DNA of 64,000 nt. Origin: Gaiellasilicea sp963705515. Lineage in GTDB: Bacteria; Actinomycetota; Thermoleophilia; Gaiellales; Gaiellaceae. The first letter of the stretch is position 1, and every line of letters begins with the position of its first letter. The position numbers and the translations under genes were made by a program. This document shows, in pieces, positions 57,188-64,000 of the stretch. The notes under the pieces are model-generated. The model was not told where the DNA came from. It made no database searches and worked only from the letters and a program-made list of their open reading frames with translations. The stretch is taken from the NCBI GenBank assembly GCA_963705515.1, contig CAVPJV010000009.1, forward strand, positions 248,001-312,000. Direction: 5' to 3'.

Positions 57188-60113
57188 GCTCGATCCGCTC
57201 CTGCAGAGAGTGCGCGATCTCCTCGCGCGCGTTCGCGATCGCGTCGACGGCAAGCCGGGCGCCGGACAAGGTCGTGATGCAGGGGACGCGCGCGGACAGC
57301 GCGGCCTGGCGGATCAGCGCGCCGTCCCGTCGCGCACCGGAGCCCTGCGGCGTGTTGACGACGAGGTCGCAGCGGCCGGCCCTGATCGCGTCGACGACCG
57401 CGTCGCCCTTCTCGAGCGTCGTCACCTCGAGCCCGATCGCTTCGAGCACGGCAGCGGTGCCTGCGGTGGCAAGGAGGTCGAAGCCGAGCTCGGCAAGCGC
57501 CTGCGCGACCGCGGGGATCGCCGCCTTGTCGAGCTCGCGGACCGAGAGGAAAGCCGTCCCGCCGGTCGGCAGCGGCCGCCCCGCCGCCCGCTCGGCCTTG
57601 GCGAAGGCGGTCGGCAGGTCGGCGGCGCTCGCCATCACCTCGCCGGTCGAGCGCATCTCGGGGCCGAGCACCGGATCGGAGCCGGGGAAGCGGGCGAAGG
57701 GCAGCACAGCGGCCTTGACGCTGACGAGCTCGGGGCGCCGCTCCTCTGGCAGCTCGAGCTCGTGCAGGCGCGCGCCGGCGGCGAGCCTGACCGCGGCGTC
57801 GACGAGGTTGAGACCCGTCGCCTTGCTTGCGAACGGCACCGTCCGCGAGGCGCGCGGGTTGACCTCGATCACACTCACCTCGCCGCCGACCAGAGCAAGC
57901 TGGACGTTGAGCAAGCCGACGACGCCGAGCGCAGGCCCGAGCCGGCGCACGACCCGGCAGACCTCGGCGTAGGCGTCGTCGTCGAGCGACGGCGGCGGCA
58001 GGACGCAGGAGGAGTCGCCGGAGTGGATCCCCGCCTCCTCGACGTGCTCCATCACGGCCCCGATGTGGACGGAGACGCCGTCGCAGAGCGCGTCGACGTC
58101 GATCTCGAGCGCTCCCTCGAGAAAGCGGTCGACGAGCACGGAGCCGGTGACGCCGGCCATCGCGCCGCGCACCTGCGCCTCGTCGTAGCAGACGCGCATC
58201 GCCCTCCCGCCGAGCACGTACGAGGGCCGGACGAGCACCGGGTAGCCGACCCGGTCGGCGATCTCGACCGCCGCCTGCGGCGCGTCGGCGATCCCCCACT
58301 CCGGGCAGCGGACGCCGAGCTCGTCCAGCAGCTGCCCGAAGCGCTCGCGGTCCTCGGCCAGGTCGACCGCCTCATACGGGGTCCCGAGCACCTTGAACCC
58401 GGCCGCCTCGATCGCCCGCGCGAGCTTGAGCGGCGTCTGGCCCCCGAACTGGATCACGACGCCCTCCGGCCGCTCCCGCTCGCAGACGGCGAGCACGTGC
58501 TCGACGTCGAGTGGCTCGAAGTAGAGCCGGTCGGACGTGTCGTAGTCGGTCGAGACCGTCTCGGGATTGCAGTTGACCATGATCGCCTCGTAGCCGAGCG
58601 CGCGGAAGCTCTGCGCGGCGTGGACGCAGCAGTAGTCGAACTCGATCCCCTGGCCGATCCGGTTCGGGCCGGAGCCGAGGATGACGACGCGCGGCTTGCC
58701 GGTCGCGGGCACCGGCTCGTCCGCCTCGCCGCGGGTCGAGTAGTAGTAGTTCGAGTCGGCGGCGACCTCGCCCGCGCAGGAGTCGACCCGGCGGTAGACG
58801 CGCTCGCCCTGCGGCGGCCCGTTCCTGCGCAGCTGCTCCAGCTCGCGCTGGAACCACGGGTGGAGGTCGTCCGGCAGCGCATCGAGCGCCGCCCACGGCG
58901 TCACCGCACCCGCATCGAGCTCGCGGCTCGACCAGGCCTTCCAGAACGCCTCCTGGAAGGTGCGGCCGATTCCCATCGCCTCGCCGACGGATTTCATCTG
59001 CGTGCCCAGCGTCGTGTCGGCGCCGGGGAACTTCTCGAAGGCGAAGCGCGGGAACTTGACGACGACGTAGTCGAGCGTCGGCTCGAAGCTGGCCGGCGTC
59101 GTCTTCGTCAGGTCGTTCGGGATCTCGTCGAGCGTGTAGCCGACGGCGAGCTTGGCGGCGACCTTCGCGATCGGGTATCCGGTCGCCTTCGACGCCAGCG
59201 CCGAGGAGCGCGAGACGCGCGGGTTCATCTCGATCACGCGGATCTCGCCGCTCTCGCGGTCGCGCGCGAACTGGATGTTCGAGCCGCCGGTCTCGACCCC
59301 GACGGCGCGGATGACGGCGATCGCGGCGTCGCGGAGCTCCTGGTAGGCCTCGTCCGAGAGCGTCAGCTGCGGCGCGACGGTGACGGAGTCGCCGGTGTGC
59401 ACGCCCATCGGGTCGAGGTTCTCGATCGAGCAGACGATGACGACGTTGTCGCGCCGGTCGCGGATCACCTCGAGCTCGAACTCGTCCCAGCCCTTGACCG
59501 ACTCCTCGACCAGCACCTGGCCGATCGGGCTCTCGCGCAGGCCGCGCTCGACCTGGGCGCGCAGCTCGGCGGCGCTCGAGACGAAGCCGCCCCCGTGGCC
59601 GCCGAGCGTGAACGCAGGCCGGACGACGGCGGGCACGGCGATGCCGGCGAGGTCGTCGACGCTCGTGACGATCCGCGAGCTCGGCACGGTGAGGCCGCAG
59701 CTCTGCACCGCCTCGCGGAAGAGCTCGCGGTCCTCGGCGCGGCGGATCACGTCGACGGGCGCGCCGAGCAGCTCGACGCCGAGGTCGCGCAGGATCCCCG
59801 CGTCCCCGAGCTCGATCGCGAGATTGAGGGCGGTCTGGCCGCCGAGTGTCGGCAGCAGCGCGTCGGGCCGCTCGCGGCCGAGCACGTCGGCGACGCCCTC
59901 GAGGTCGAGCGGTTCCAGGTAGGTGGCGTCGGCGAAACCGGGGTCGGTCATGATCGTGGCCGGGTTCGAGTTGACGACGATCGTGCGGAAACCGTCCTCG
60001 CGCAGGACCTTCAGCGCCTGGCAGCCTGCGTAGTCGAACTCGCACGCCTGCCCGATCACGATCGGGCCGGAGCCGATCAGGCAGATCGACTTGAGGTCCT
60101 GCCTACGCGGCAT
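57168..60113 (-). CDS. carB: Carbamoyl-phosphate synthase large subunit, shortened middle domain
   Basis: Makes carbamoyl phosphate from bicarbonate, ATP and ammonia delivered by CarA. The 981-residue protein has both ATP-grasp halves (IGSGPIVIGQACEFDYAG; LGGHGGGFV; then LGSGPNRIGQGIEFDYC; RPSYVLGGRAMRV) and the allosteric MGS-like C-terminus (FDLLATAGTAAVLEAIG). The oligomerisation part between the halves (about residues 378-441) is only some 60 residues, against about 130-150 in E. coli, and explains most of the shortfall from about 1070. It overlaps carA by 11 nt. Confidence 0.95.
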   Translation of the reverse strand: MPRRQDLKSICLIGSGPIVIGQACEFDYAGCQALKVLREDGFRTIVVNSNPATIMTDPGFADATYLEPLDLEGVADVLGRERPDALLPTLGGQTALNLAIELGDAGILRDLGVELLGAPVDVIRRAEDRELFREAVQSCGLTVPSSRIVTSVDDLAGIAVPAVVRPAFTLGGHGGGFVSSAAELRAQVERGLRESPIGQVLVEESVKGWDEFELEVIRDRRDNVVIVCSIENLDPMGVHTGDSVTVAPQLTLSDEAYQELRDAAIAVIRAVGVETGGSNIQFARDRESGEIRVIEMNPRVSRSSALASKATGYPIAKVAAKLAVGYTLDEIPNDLTKTTPASFEPTLDYVVVKFPRFAFEKFPGADTTLGTQMKSVGEAMGIGRTFQEAFWKAWSSRELDAGAVTPWAALDALPDDLHPWFQRELEQLRRNGPPQGERVYRRVDSCAGEVAADSNYYYSTRGEADEPVPATGKPRVVILGSGPNRIGQGIEFDYCCVHAAQSFRALGYEAIMVNCNPETVSTDYDTSDRLYFEPLDVEHVLAVCERERPEGVVIQFGGQTPLKLARAIEAAGFKVLGTPYEAVDLAEDRERFGQLLDELGVRCPEWGIADAPQAAVEIADRVGYPVLVRPSYVLGGRAMRVCYDEAQVRGAMAGVTGSVLVDRFLEGALEIDVDALCDGVSVHIGAVMEHVEEAGIHSGDSSCVLPPPSLDDDAYAEVCRVVRRLGPALGVVGLLNVQLALVGGEVSVIEVNPRASRTVPFASKATGLNLVDAAVRLAAGARLHELELPEERRPELVSVKAAVLPFARFPGSDPVLGPEMRSTGEVMASAADLPTAFAKAERAAGRPLPTGGTAFLSVRELDKAAIPAVAQALAELGFDLLATAGTAAVLEAIGLEVTTLEKGDAVVDAIRAGRCDLVVNTPQGSGARRDGALIRQAALSARVPCITTLSGARLAVDAIANAREEIAHSLQERIEHETRAA

Positions 60114-61140
60114 CCCGCACCTCCGCGATCCAGCGCTCGAGGATGGGCCAGGCGTCGTGCGGCCCCGGCCCCGCCTCCGGGTGGAACTGGACCGAGCGCG
60201 CCGTCAGCTCGGGAAAGTGGAAGCCCTCGACCGTGCCGTCGTAGAGCGAGACATGGGTCGCCTCGGCGCTCTCGGACGGCGCGACCGCGAAGCCGTGGTT
60301 CTGACTCGTGACGAGCACGCGGCCGCTGCTCCGCTCGAGCACGGGGTGGTTGGCGCCACGGTGGCCGAAGGGGAGCTTGTAGGTCTCGTGGCCGGTCGCG
60401 AGGCCGAGCAGCTGGTGGCCGAGGCAGATGCCGAGCACGGGCACGCGCCCGAGGAGCTCCCGCACCACCTGCACTTCGTAGGTGAGCGGCTCCGGGTCGC
60501 CGGGGCCGTTCGAGAGCAGGACGGCGTCGTAGGCGAACAGCTCCTCCGCATCGACCGTATGCGGGAAGACGGTGACGTGGGCGCCGGCGCCGGCGAGGCG
60601 GCGCAGGATCGAGCGCTTGCAGCCGTAGTCGAGGACGGCGACCCGAAGTGCGCCCGCATCGCAGTAGACGTACGGCTCGGGCGTTGAGACCTGGGAGACC
60701 AGCGCGGCGCCCACCATCGTCGGTCTCGCCCGGACGGCGTCGAGCGCGTCCGCCTCGTCCAGCTCACCCGCGGCCGCGACCGCGCGCATGGCCCCGCCGT
60801 CGCGCAGGCGGAGGACGAGCGAGCGGGTGTCGATCCCGGTCAGCGCGACGATCCCGTGGTCCTGCAGCCAGGACGTCCACTCAGGGCCGCGCGCCTCCCG
60901 CATCAGCACCGCCTTCGCGTGCGCTCCGGTCGACTCGGCGCGGCCGGCGGCGACGCCGTAGTTGCCGACCATCGGCGCCGTGAAGCAGACGAGCTGCTCG
61001 GCGAAGCTCGGGTCGGTGACGGTCTCCTGGTAGCCGGTCATCGCGGTCGTGAAGACGGCCTCGCCGAACGCCGCGCCGGCGGCTCCTACCGACGTGCCAC
61101 GGAAGACCGTGCCGTCCTCGAGCGCGAGAAAGGCGCTCAC
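60103..61140 (-). CDS. carA: Carbamoyl-phosphate synthase small subunit
   Basis: The glutaminase that feeds ammonia to CarB. The 345-residue protein has the N-terminal CarA domain (LALEDGTVFRGTSVGA; FTTAMTGYQETVTDPSF) and a class I amidotransferase with Cys239 (LGICLGHQLLGLA), His320 and Glu322 (QFHPEAGPG). GTG 61140 overlaps pyrC as GTGA. An upstream in-frame extension is a shadow of pyrC. Confidence 0.95.
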   Translation of the reverse strand: MSAFLALEDGTVFRGTSVGAAGAAFGEAVFTTAMTGYQETVTDPSFAEQLVCFTAPMVGNYGVAAGRAESTGAHAKAVLMREARGPEWTSWLQDHGIVALTGIDTRSLVLRLRDGGAMRAVAAAGELDEADALDAVRARPTMVGAALVSQVSTPEPYVYCDAGALRVAVLDYGCKRSILRRLAGAGAHVTVFPHTVDAEELFAYDAVLLSNGPGDPEPLTYEVQVVRELLGRVPVLGICLGHQLLGLATGHETYKLPFGHRGANHPVLERSSGRVLVTSQNHGFAVAPSESAEATHVSLYDGTVEGFHFPELTARSVQFHPEAGPGPHDAWPILERWIAEVRDAA

Positions 61141-62396
61141 CCGTGCACGACCCGGCCGTCGGCGATCGTCTTCAGAACGGCGCCGCGCAGCTTCCGGCCG
61201 AGCAGCCAGGAGTTGGCGGAGCGGGAGCGGAAGCCGCTCTCGGTCACCGTCCATTCCTGCTCGAGGTCGAGCAGGGTGAGGTTGGCGCGGGCGCCGACCT
61301 CGACCTTGGGCTCCGGCAGGCCGAGCGCCCGTGCAGGCCCGCCGGACATGCGCTCAAGCAGGGTCTCGAGCGGGACGAGCCCGGACTGGACGAGGTGGGT
61401 GTAGAGCGCCGCGAACGAGGTCTCGAGGCCGATGACGCCGAAGGGCGCCTCCTCGAACGGCGTCTCCTTCTCCTCGCGCGAGTGCGGCGCGTGGTCGGTG
61501 GCGACGCAGGCGATCGCGCCGTCCCGGAGCGCGTCGATCAGCGCCCGGCGATCCTCGTCGGCACGCAGCGGCGGGTTCATCTTCACGTTCGGGTCGAGCG
61601 AGCGGACCGCCTCGTCGGTGAGGACGAGGTGATGCGGCGTCACCTCCGCTGTCGCCTTCACGCCGCGCTCGTGCGCGTGGCGAAGCGCCTCGACCGACTC
61701 CTTCGCGGACAGGTGCATCAGGTGCAGCGACCGCGCCTCGTAGCCGGCCAGTGAGAGGTCGCGCTCGACCATGGCGCTCTCGGCGAGCGATGGGTACGGG
61801 GCGAAGCCGAGCTCGGCGCAGACGGCACCCTCGTGGACCTGGCCGTCGCGGGACAGTGTCGGCTCCTCGCAGTGGAGCGCGAGCGTGCGGCCCGTGACCG
61901 AGCCGTACTGGAGCGCACGGCGCATCAGCCCGGCCGACGTGACCGGCCGCCCGTCATCGGTGAACGCCGCCGCGCCGGCCTCCGCCAGCTCGCCCATCTC
62001 GGTCAGCTCCTCCCCACCGAGCCGCTTCGAGATCGCCGCCATGAAGCCGGTGGGCACGAGCGCCTCTCGTCTTGCCGTCTCGACCAGTGAGCCGAGCACG
62101 GCGGCCGAGTCGACGACCGGATCGGTGTTCGGCATCGCCAGGATCGCGCAGTAGCCGCCGGCCGCCGCCGCCGCCGTGCCGGACGCGATCGTCTCCTCGT
62201 CCTCGCGGCCGGGCGAGCGCAGGTGGACGTGCGGGTCGACGAACGCCGGTGCGAGCACGTGCGCCGTGGCCGCGGCCGGGGCGATCGCCGAGATGACGCC
62301 GTCGGTCACGGTGACGGCGACGCAGTCGCCGCCGGCGAGCCGACCTTCGAGCACGAGGCTGTCCGAGCGGCCGTTGCGGCAGAAGAGGGTGCTCAC
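61137..62396 (-). CDS. pyrC: Dihydroorotase
   Basis: Closes carbamoyl aspartate to dihydroorotate. The 419-residue amidohydrolase has the zinc motif DPHVHLRSPG (His56, His58), LHCEEPTL, VTPHHLVLTDE and the catalytic ATDHAPHSREEKE. This is the class I type usual in Gram-positives. It overlaps pyrB by 4 nt and carA by 4 nt. Confidence 0.95.
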   Translation of the reverse strand: MSTLFCRNGRSDSLVLEGRLAGGDCVAVTVTDGVISAIAPAAATAHVLAPAFVDPHVHLRSPGREDEETIASGTAAAAAGGYCAILAMPNTDPVVDSAAVLGSLVETARREALVPTGFMAAISKRLGGEELTEMGELAEAGAAAFTDDGRPVTSAGLMRRALQYGSVTGRTLALHCEEPTLSRDGQVHEGAVCAELGFAPYPSLAESAMVERDLSLAGYEARSLHLMHLSAKESVEALRHAHERGVKATAEVTPHHLVLTDEAVRSLDPNVKMNPPLRADEDRRALIDALRDGAIACVATDHAPHSREEKETPFEEAPFGVIGLETSFAALYTHLVQSGLVPLETLLERMSGGPARALGLPEPKVEVGARANLTLLDLEQEWTVTESGFRSRSANSWLLGRKLRGAVLKTIADGRVVHG

Positions 62397-63307
62397 GCGA
62401 CTGCCGCCCGTTCGCGCACGGGGCTCTCGGCGGCCAGAAGGTCGTGGAGCACGGCCATCCGCACCGCGAGCCCTGAGCGCACCTGCTCGAGGATCAGCGA
62501 GTCGGGCGAGTCGGCGACGCGGCCGTCGATCTCGACGCCGCGGTTGATCGGCCCGGGGTGCATCACCTTCTGCCCGGGCCGGACGCGCTCCGGCGTCACC
62601 CCCCAGCGCGCCGCGTACTCGCGCAGGCTCGGAACGAACGCCGACTCCATCCGCTCGCGCTGCATCCGCAGGACGTAGACGACGTCGGCGTCCGCGATCG
62701 CGCCGATCTCGGCCGAGGTCTCACAGCCCATCGCCTCGATTCCGCGCGGGATCAAGGTCGGCGGCCCGACGAGCGTCGTGTGCGCGCCGACGAGCCCGAG
62801 CGCCTGGATCAGCGATCGCGCGACGCGGCTGTGCAGGACGTCGCCGACAATCGCGACGTGCAGCCCCTCGAGCTCTCCGAGGGCCGCGCGCATCGTGAAG
62901 AGGTCGAGCAGCGCCTGGGTCGGGTGCTGGTGCTTGCCGTCACCGGCGTTCACGACTGCGGCGCCCGAGTAGCGCGCGACGAGCTGCGGCGCGCCGATCT
63001 GCGGGTGCCGGACGACAATCGCGTGCGGGTCGTACTGCGCCAGCGTCAGCACCGTGTCCTTGAGCGACTCGCCCTTGTCGACCGACGAGCCGGCTGCCTT
63101 CAGCGACATCACGTCGGCCGAGAGCCGCTTCGCCGCCAGCTCGAAGCTGGACGACGTGCGGGTCGAGGACTCGAAGAAGAGGCTGAGCACCAGCTTCCCC
63201 TGCAGCGTCGGCAGCTTCTCGTCCACGCCCTGGAGCGCCCCGGCCGTCTCGAGGATCCGCTCGACGTCGTCGCGGGTCAGGTCACCGATCGAGAGCAGGT
63301 GCCTCAT
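62393..63307 (-). CDS. pyrB: Aspartate carbamoyltransferase catalytic subunit
   Basis: Makes carbamoyl aspartate. The 304-residue protein has the carbamoyl-phosphate site SLFFESSTRTSSSFE (Ser48 to Ser52), the loop GSSVDKGESLKDTV, VVRHPQIGAPQ, GDGKHQHPTQALLDL and HPGPINRGVEI. No regulatory PyrI gene is near, as expected here. It overlaps pyrR and pyrC by 4 nt each. Confidence 0.96.
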   Translation of the reverse strand: MRHLLSIGDLTRDDVERILETAGALQGVDEKLPTLQGKLVLSLFFESSTRTSSSFELAAKRLSADVMSLKAAGSSVDKGESLKDTVLTLAQYDPHAIVVRHPQIGAPQLVARYSGAAVVNAGDGKHQHPTQALLDLFTMRAALGELEGLHVAIVGDVLHSRVARSLIQALGLVGAHTTLVGPPTLIPRGIEAMGCETSAEIGAIADADVVYVLRMQRERMESAFVPSLREYAARWGVTPERVRPGQKVMHPGPINRGVEIDGRVADSPDSLILEQVRSGLAVRMAVLHDLLAAESPVRERAAVA

Positions 63308-63891
63308 GACTTCTCCTCCGGTGCGCCGACGAGCAGGATCCGGTCGGCGCCGTCGGTCTCGGCGAGCTCGACCTGGATCCGCTCGCTCCGCGCCGTCGGC
63401 AGGTTCTTGCCGACGTAGTCGGGCCGGATCGGCAGCTCGCGATGGCCCCGGTCGACGATGACGGCGAGCTGCACGCGCGCGGGCCGCCCGCGCTCGAACA
63501 GCGTCTCGATCGCGGCCCGGATCGTCCGGCCGGTGTAGAGGACGTCGTCGACCAGGATCACCGTCATCCCACGAAGCTCGAAATCGAGCGTCGTCGCGTG
63601 GACGACCGGCTGCTCGCGTCCCGCGACTGCATCGTCGCGGTGGAAGGTGATGTCGACGGCGCCGAGATCGATCTCCTCCCCGCTCCGCTCCTCGATCAGC
63701 GCGGCGAGGCGCTCTGCGATCGGGACGCCGCGGGTGTGGATGCCGACGAGCGCGATCCGGCCGAGGTCGTCGTTGCGCTCGATGATCTCGTGGGCGATGC
63801 GCGAGAGCGTGCGCTCGAGACCCTCCGCATCGAGAAGGACCTTGCCCAGGAGTGTCTTGCCCGCTTGGCGGTCGGGGGAGTGCGTGCTCAT
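63304..63891 (-). CDS. pyrR: Pyrimidine operon RNA-binding regulator PyrR
   Basis: Binds UMP and pyr leader RNA to repress the operon and has uracil phosphoribosyltransferase activity in many species. The 195-residue protein has HEIIERNDDLGRIALVGIHT, RGVPIAERLA and the PRPP loop VILVDDVLYTGRTIRAA (111-127), and ends with RPDYVGKNLPTARSERIQV. First gene of the pyr operon. AAAGGAAG precedes the ATG, next to a PyrR-type RNA hairpin that could block it. Confidence 0.95.
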   Translation of the reverse strand: MSTHSPDRQAGKTLLGKVLLDAEGLERTLSRIAHEIIERNDDLGRIALVGIHTRGVPIAERLAALIEERSGEEIDLGAVDITFHRDDAVAGREQPVVHATTLDFELRGMTVILVDDVLYTGRTIRAAIETLFERGRPARVQLAVIVDRGHRELPIRPDYVGKNLPTARSERIQVELAETDGADRILLVGAPEEKS

Positions 63892-63903
63892 TCCACTTCC
63901 TTT

Positions 63904-63922
63904 CCGGCCTCTCGGGACCGGG
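63904..63922 (-). promoter_or_regulatory. PyrR-binding RNA hairpin in the pyrR leader
   Basis: The RNA GGUCCCGAGAGGCC (63919-63906) matches the known PyrR anti-antiterminator loop ARUCCNGNGAGGYU at 12 of 14 positions; the first and last bases change together from A-U to G-C and keep the pair. It is closed by CCGG on both sides. It stands directly before the AAAGGAAG ribosome site, as in mycobacteria, where PyrR blocks translation. Confidence 0.75.
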
Positions 63923-63939
63923 TTAAAGGGTCGGACGCA

Positions 63940-63968
63940 ATCCTAGCGCGCCCGGCGGACGAAGCGAA
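63940..63968 (-). promoter_or_regulatory. Candidate pyr operon promoter (TTCGCT - 17 bp - TAGGAT)
   Basis: A good -10 TAGGAT (63940-63945) lies 17 bp from a weak -35 TTCGCT (63963-63968). It would give a leader of about 40 nt holding just the PyrR hairpin and the ribosome site. No antiterminator or terminator pair is seen in that leader, in line with translational control. Confidence 0.5.
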
Positions 63969-64000
63969 GGATCAAACTTCGGGCGTGGTCTCCTCGTCGG

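Noticed and set aside
56751..60311. 1186-codon open frame on the plus strand antisense to carB and pyrKD
   Set aside because: It mirrors the codon structure of high-GC genes on the other strand, is full of Arg/Ala/Asp/Leu runs, and has no family motif, while carB and pyrKD are certain.
1..64000. CRISPR arrays, insertion sequences, prophage or defence systems
   Set aside because: No regularly spaced repeats, transposase, integrase, Cas, restriction or toxin-antitoxin motifs were seen on either strand.

Overview
The window reads as a chromosome segment of a high-GC actinobacterium (GC near 69 % by eye), most likely from a deep branch such as Thermoleophilia (Gaiellales or Solirubrobacterales). 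The reasons are an actinobacterial-type integration host factor (mihF) next to gmk-rpoZ-coaBC, RNase Y and RNase J together, a class 1B PyrK/PyrD dihydroorotate dehydrogenase rather than the class 2 enzyme of mycobacteria, and the use of GTG and TTG starts. The class assignment is inference. I see no rRNA, tRNA, CRISPR array, insertion sequence, phage gene or recent-transfer signature; the content is core and housekeeping.

Layout from left to right; nearly all genes are on the minus strand and many overlap by 1-20 nt. 1-9.4 kb: tRNA A37 modification (miaA, broken by two frameshifts; an epimerase; miaB), RNase Y (rny), recX-recA, thpR, cinA and a RodZ-like HTH membrane protein. 9.4-16.1 kb: a BMP-type nucleoside ABC importer (two permeases, a double ATPase, two tandem binding proteins). 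16.2-21.6 kb: ftsK, a small membrane protein, a LigB-like protein, a nucleoside hydrolase, a ribokinase, two twin palindromes and an unknown gene. 21.6-26.2 kb: RNase J, dapA, dapB and an M16 peptidase. 26.3-28.2 kb, plus strand: an orphan Hcp-like protein and a methyltransferase. 28.3-31.2 kb: rpsO-pnp with a structured intergenic leader. 31.2-35.3 kb: a gamma-glutamyltransferase-like gene, a small zinc-ribbon gene and a DrrAB-type ABC exporter. 35.3-44.2 kb: the translation block rimP-nusA-rnpM-infB, a diguanylate cyclase on the plus strand, a DUF503 protein, rbfA-nrnA-truB-ribF. 44.3-48.2 kb: an EamA transporter, a small kinase, dtd, a plus-strand GspE/PilB ATPase and a TPR protein. 48.2-55.6 kb: a sugar nucleotidyltransferase, transglutaminase-DUF58-MoxR, coaBC, rpoZ, gmk, mihF. 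55.6-64 kb: the pyrimidine operon pyrR-pyrB-pyrC-carA-carB-pyrKD.

The genes fit together as follows. The nucleoside importer, nucleoside hydrolase and ribokinase form a plausible uptake and catabolism route from nucleoside to base plus ribose 5-phosphate. The pyr operon makes orotate from bicarbonate, glutamine and aspartate; pyrE and pyrF are not in the window. A PyrR-binding RNA hairpin sits beside the pyrR ribosome site.

The most notable signals are: (1) ten genes at the head of transcription units with a TANNNT box 6-9 nt before the start codon and no Shine-Dalgarno, suggesting widespread leaderless mRNAs; (2) two palindromes that share a 21-nt identical core, exactly 60 bp apart, before ribokinase; (3) a two-state RNA fold between rpsO and pnp; (4) a PyrK-PyrD fusion next to a CarB with a shortened oligomerisation domain; (5) an orphan Hcp; (6) a Cys3His finger at the NusA C-terminus; (7) three frameshifts confined to miaA and recA in the first 6 kb.
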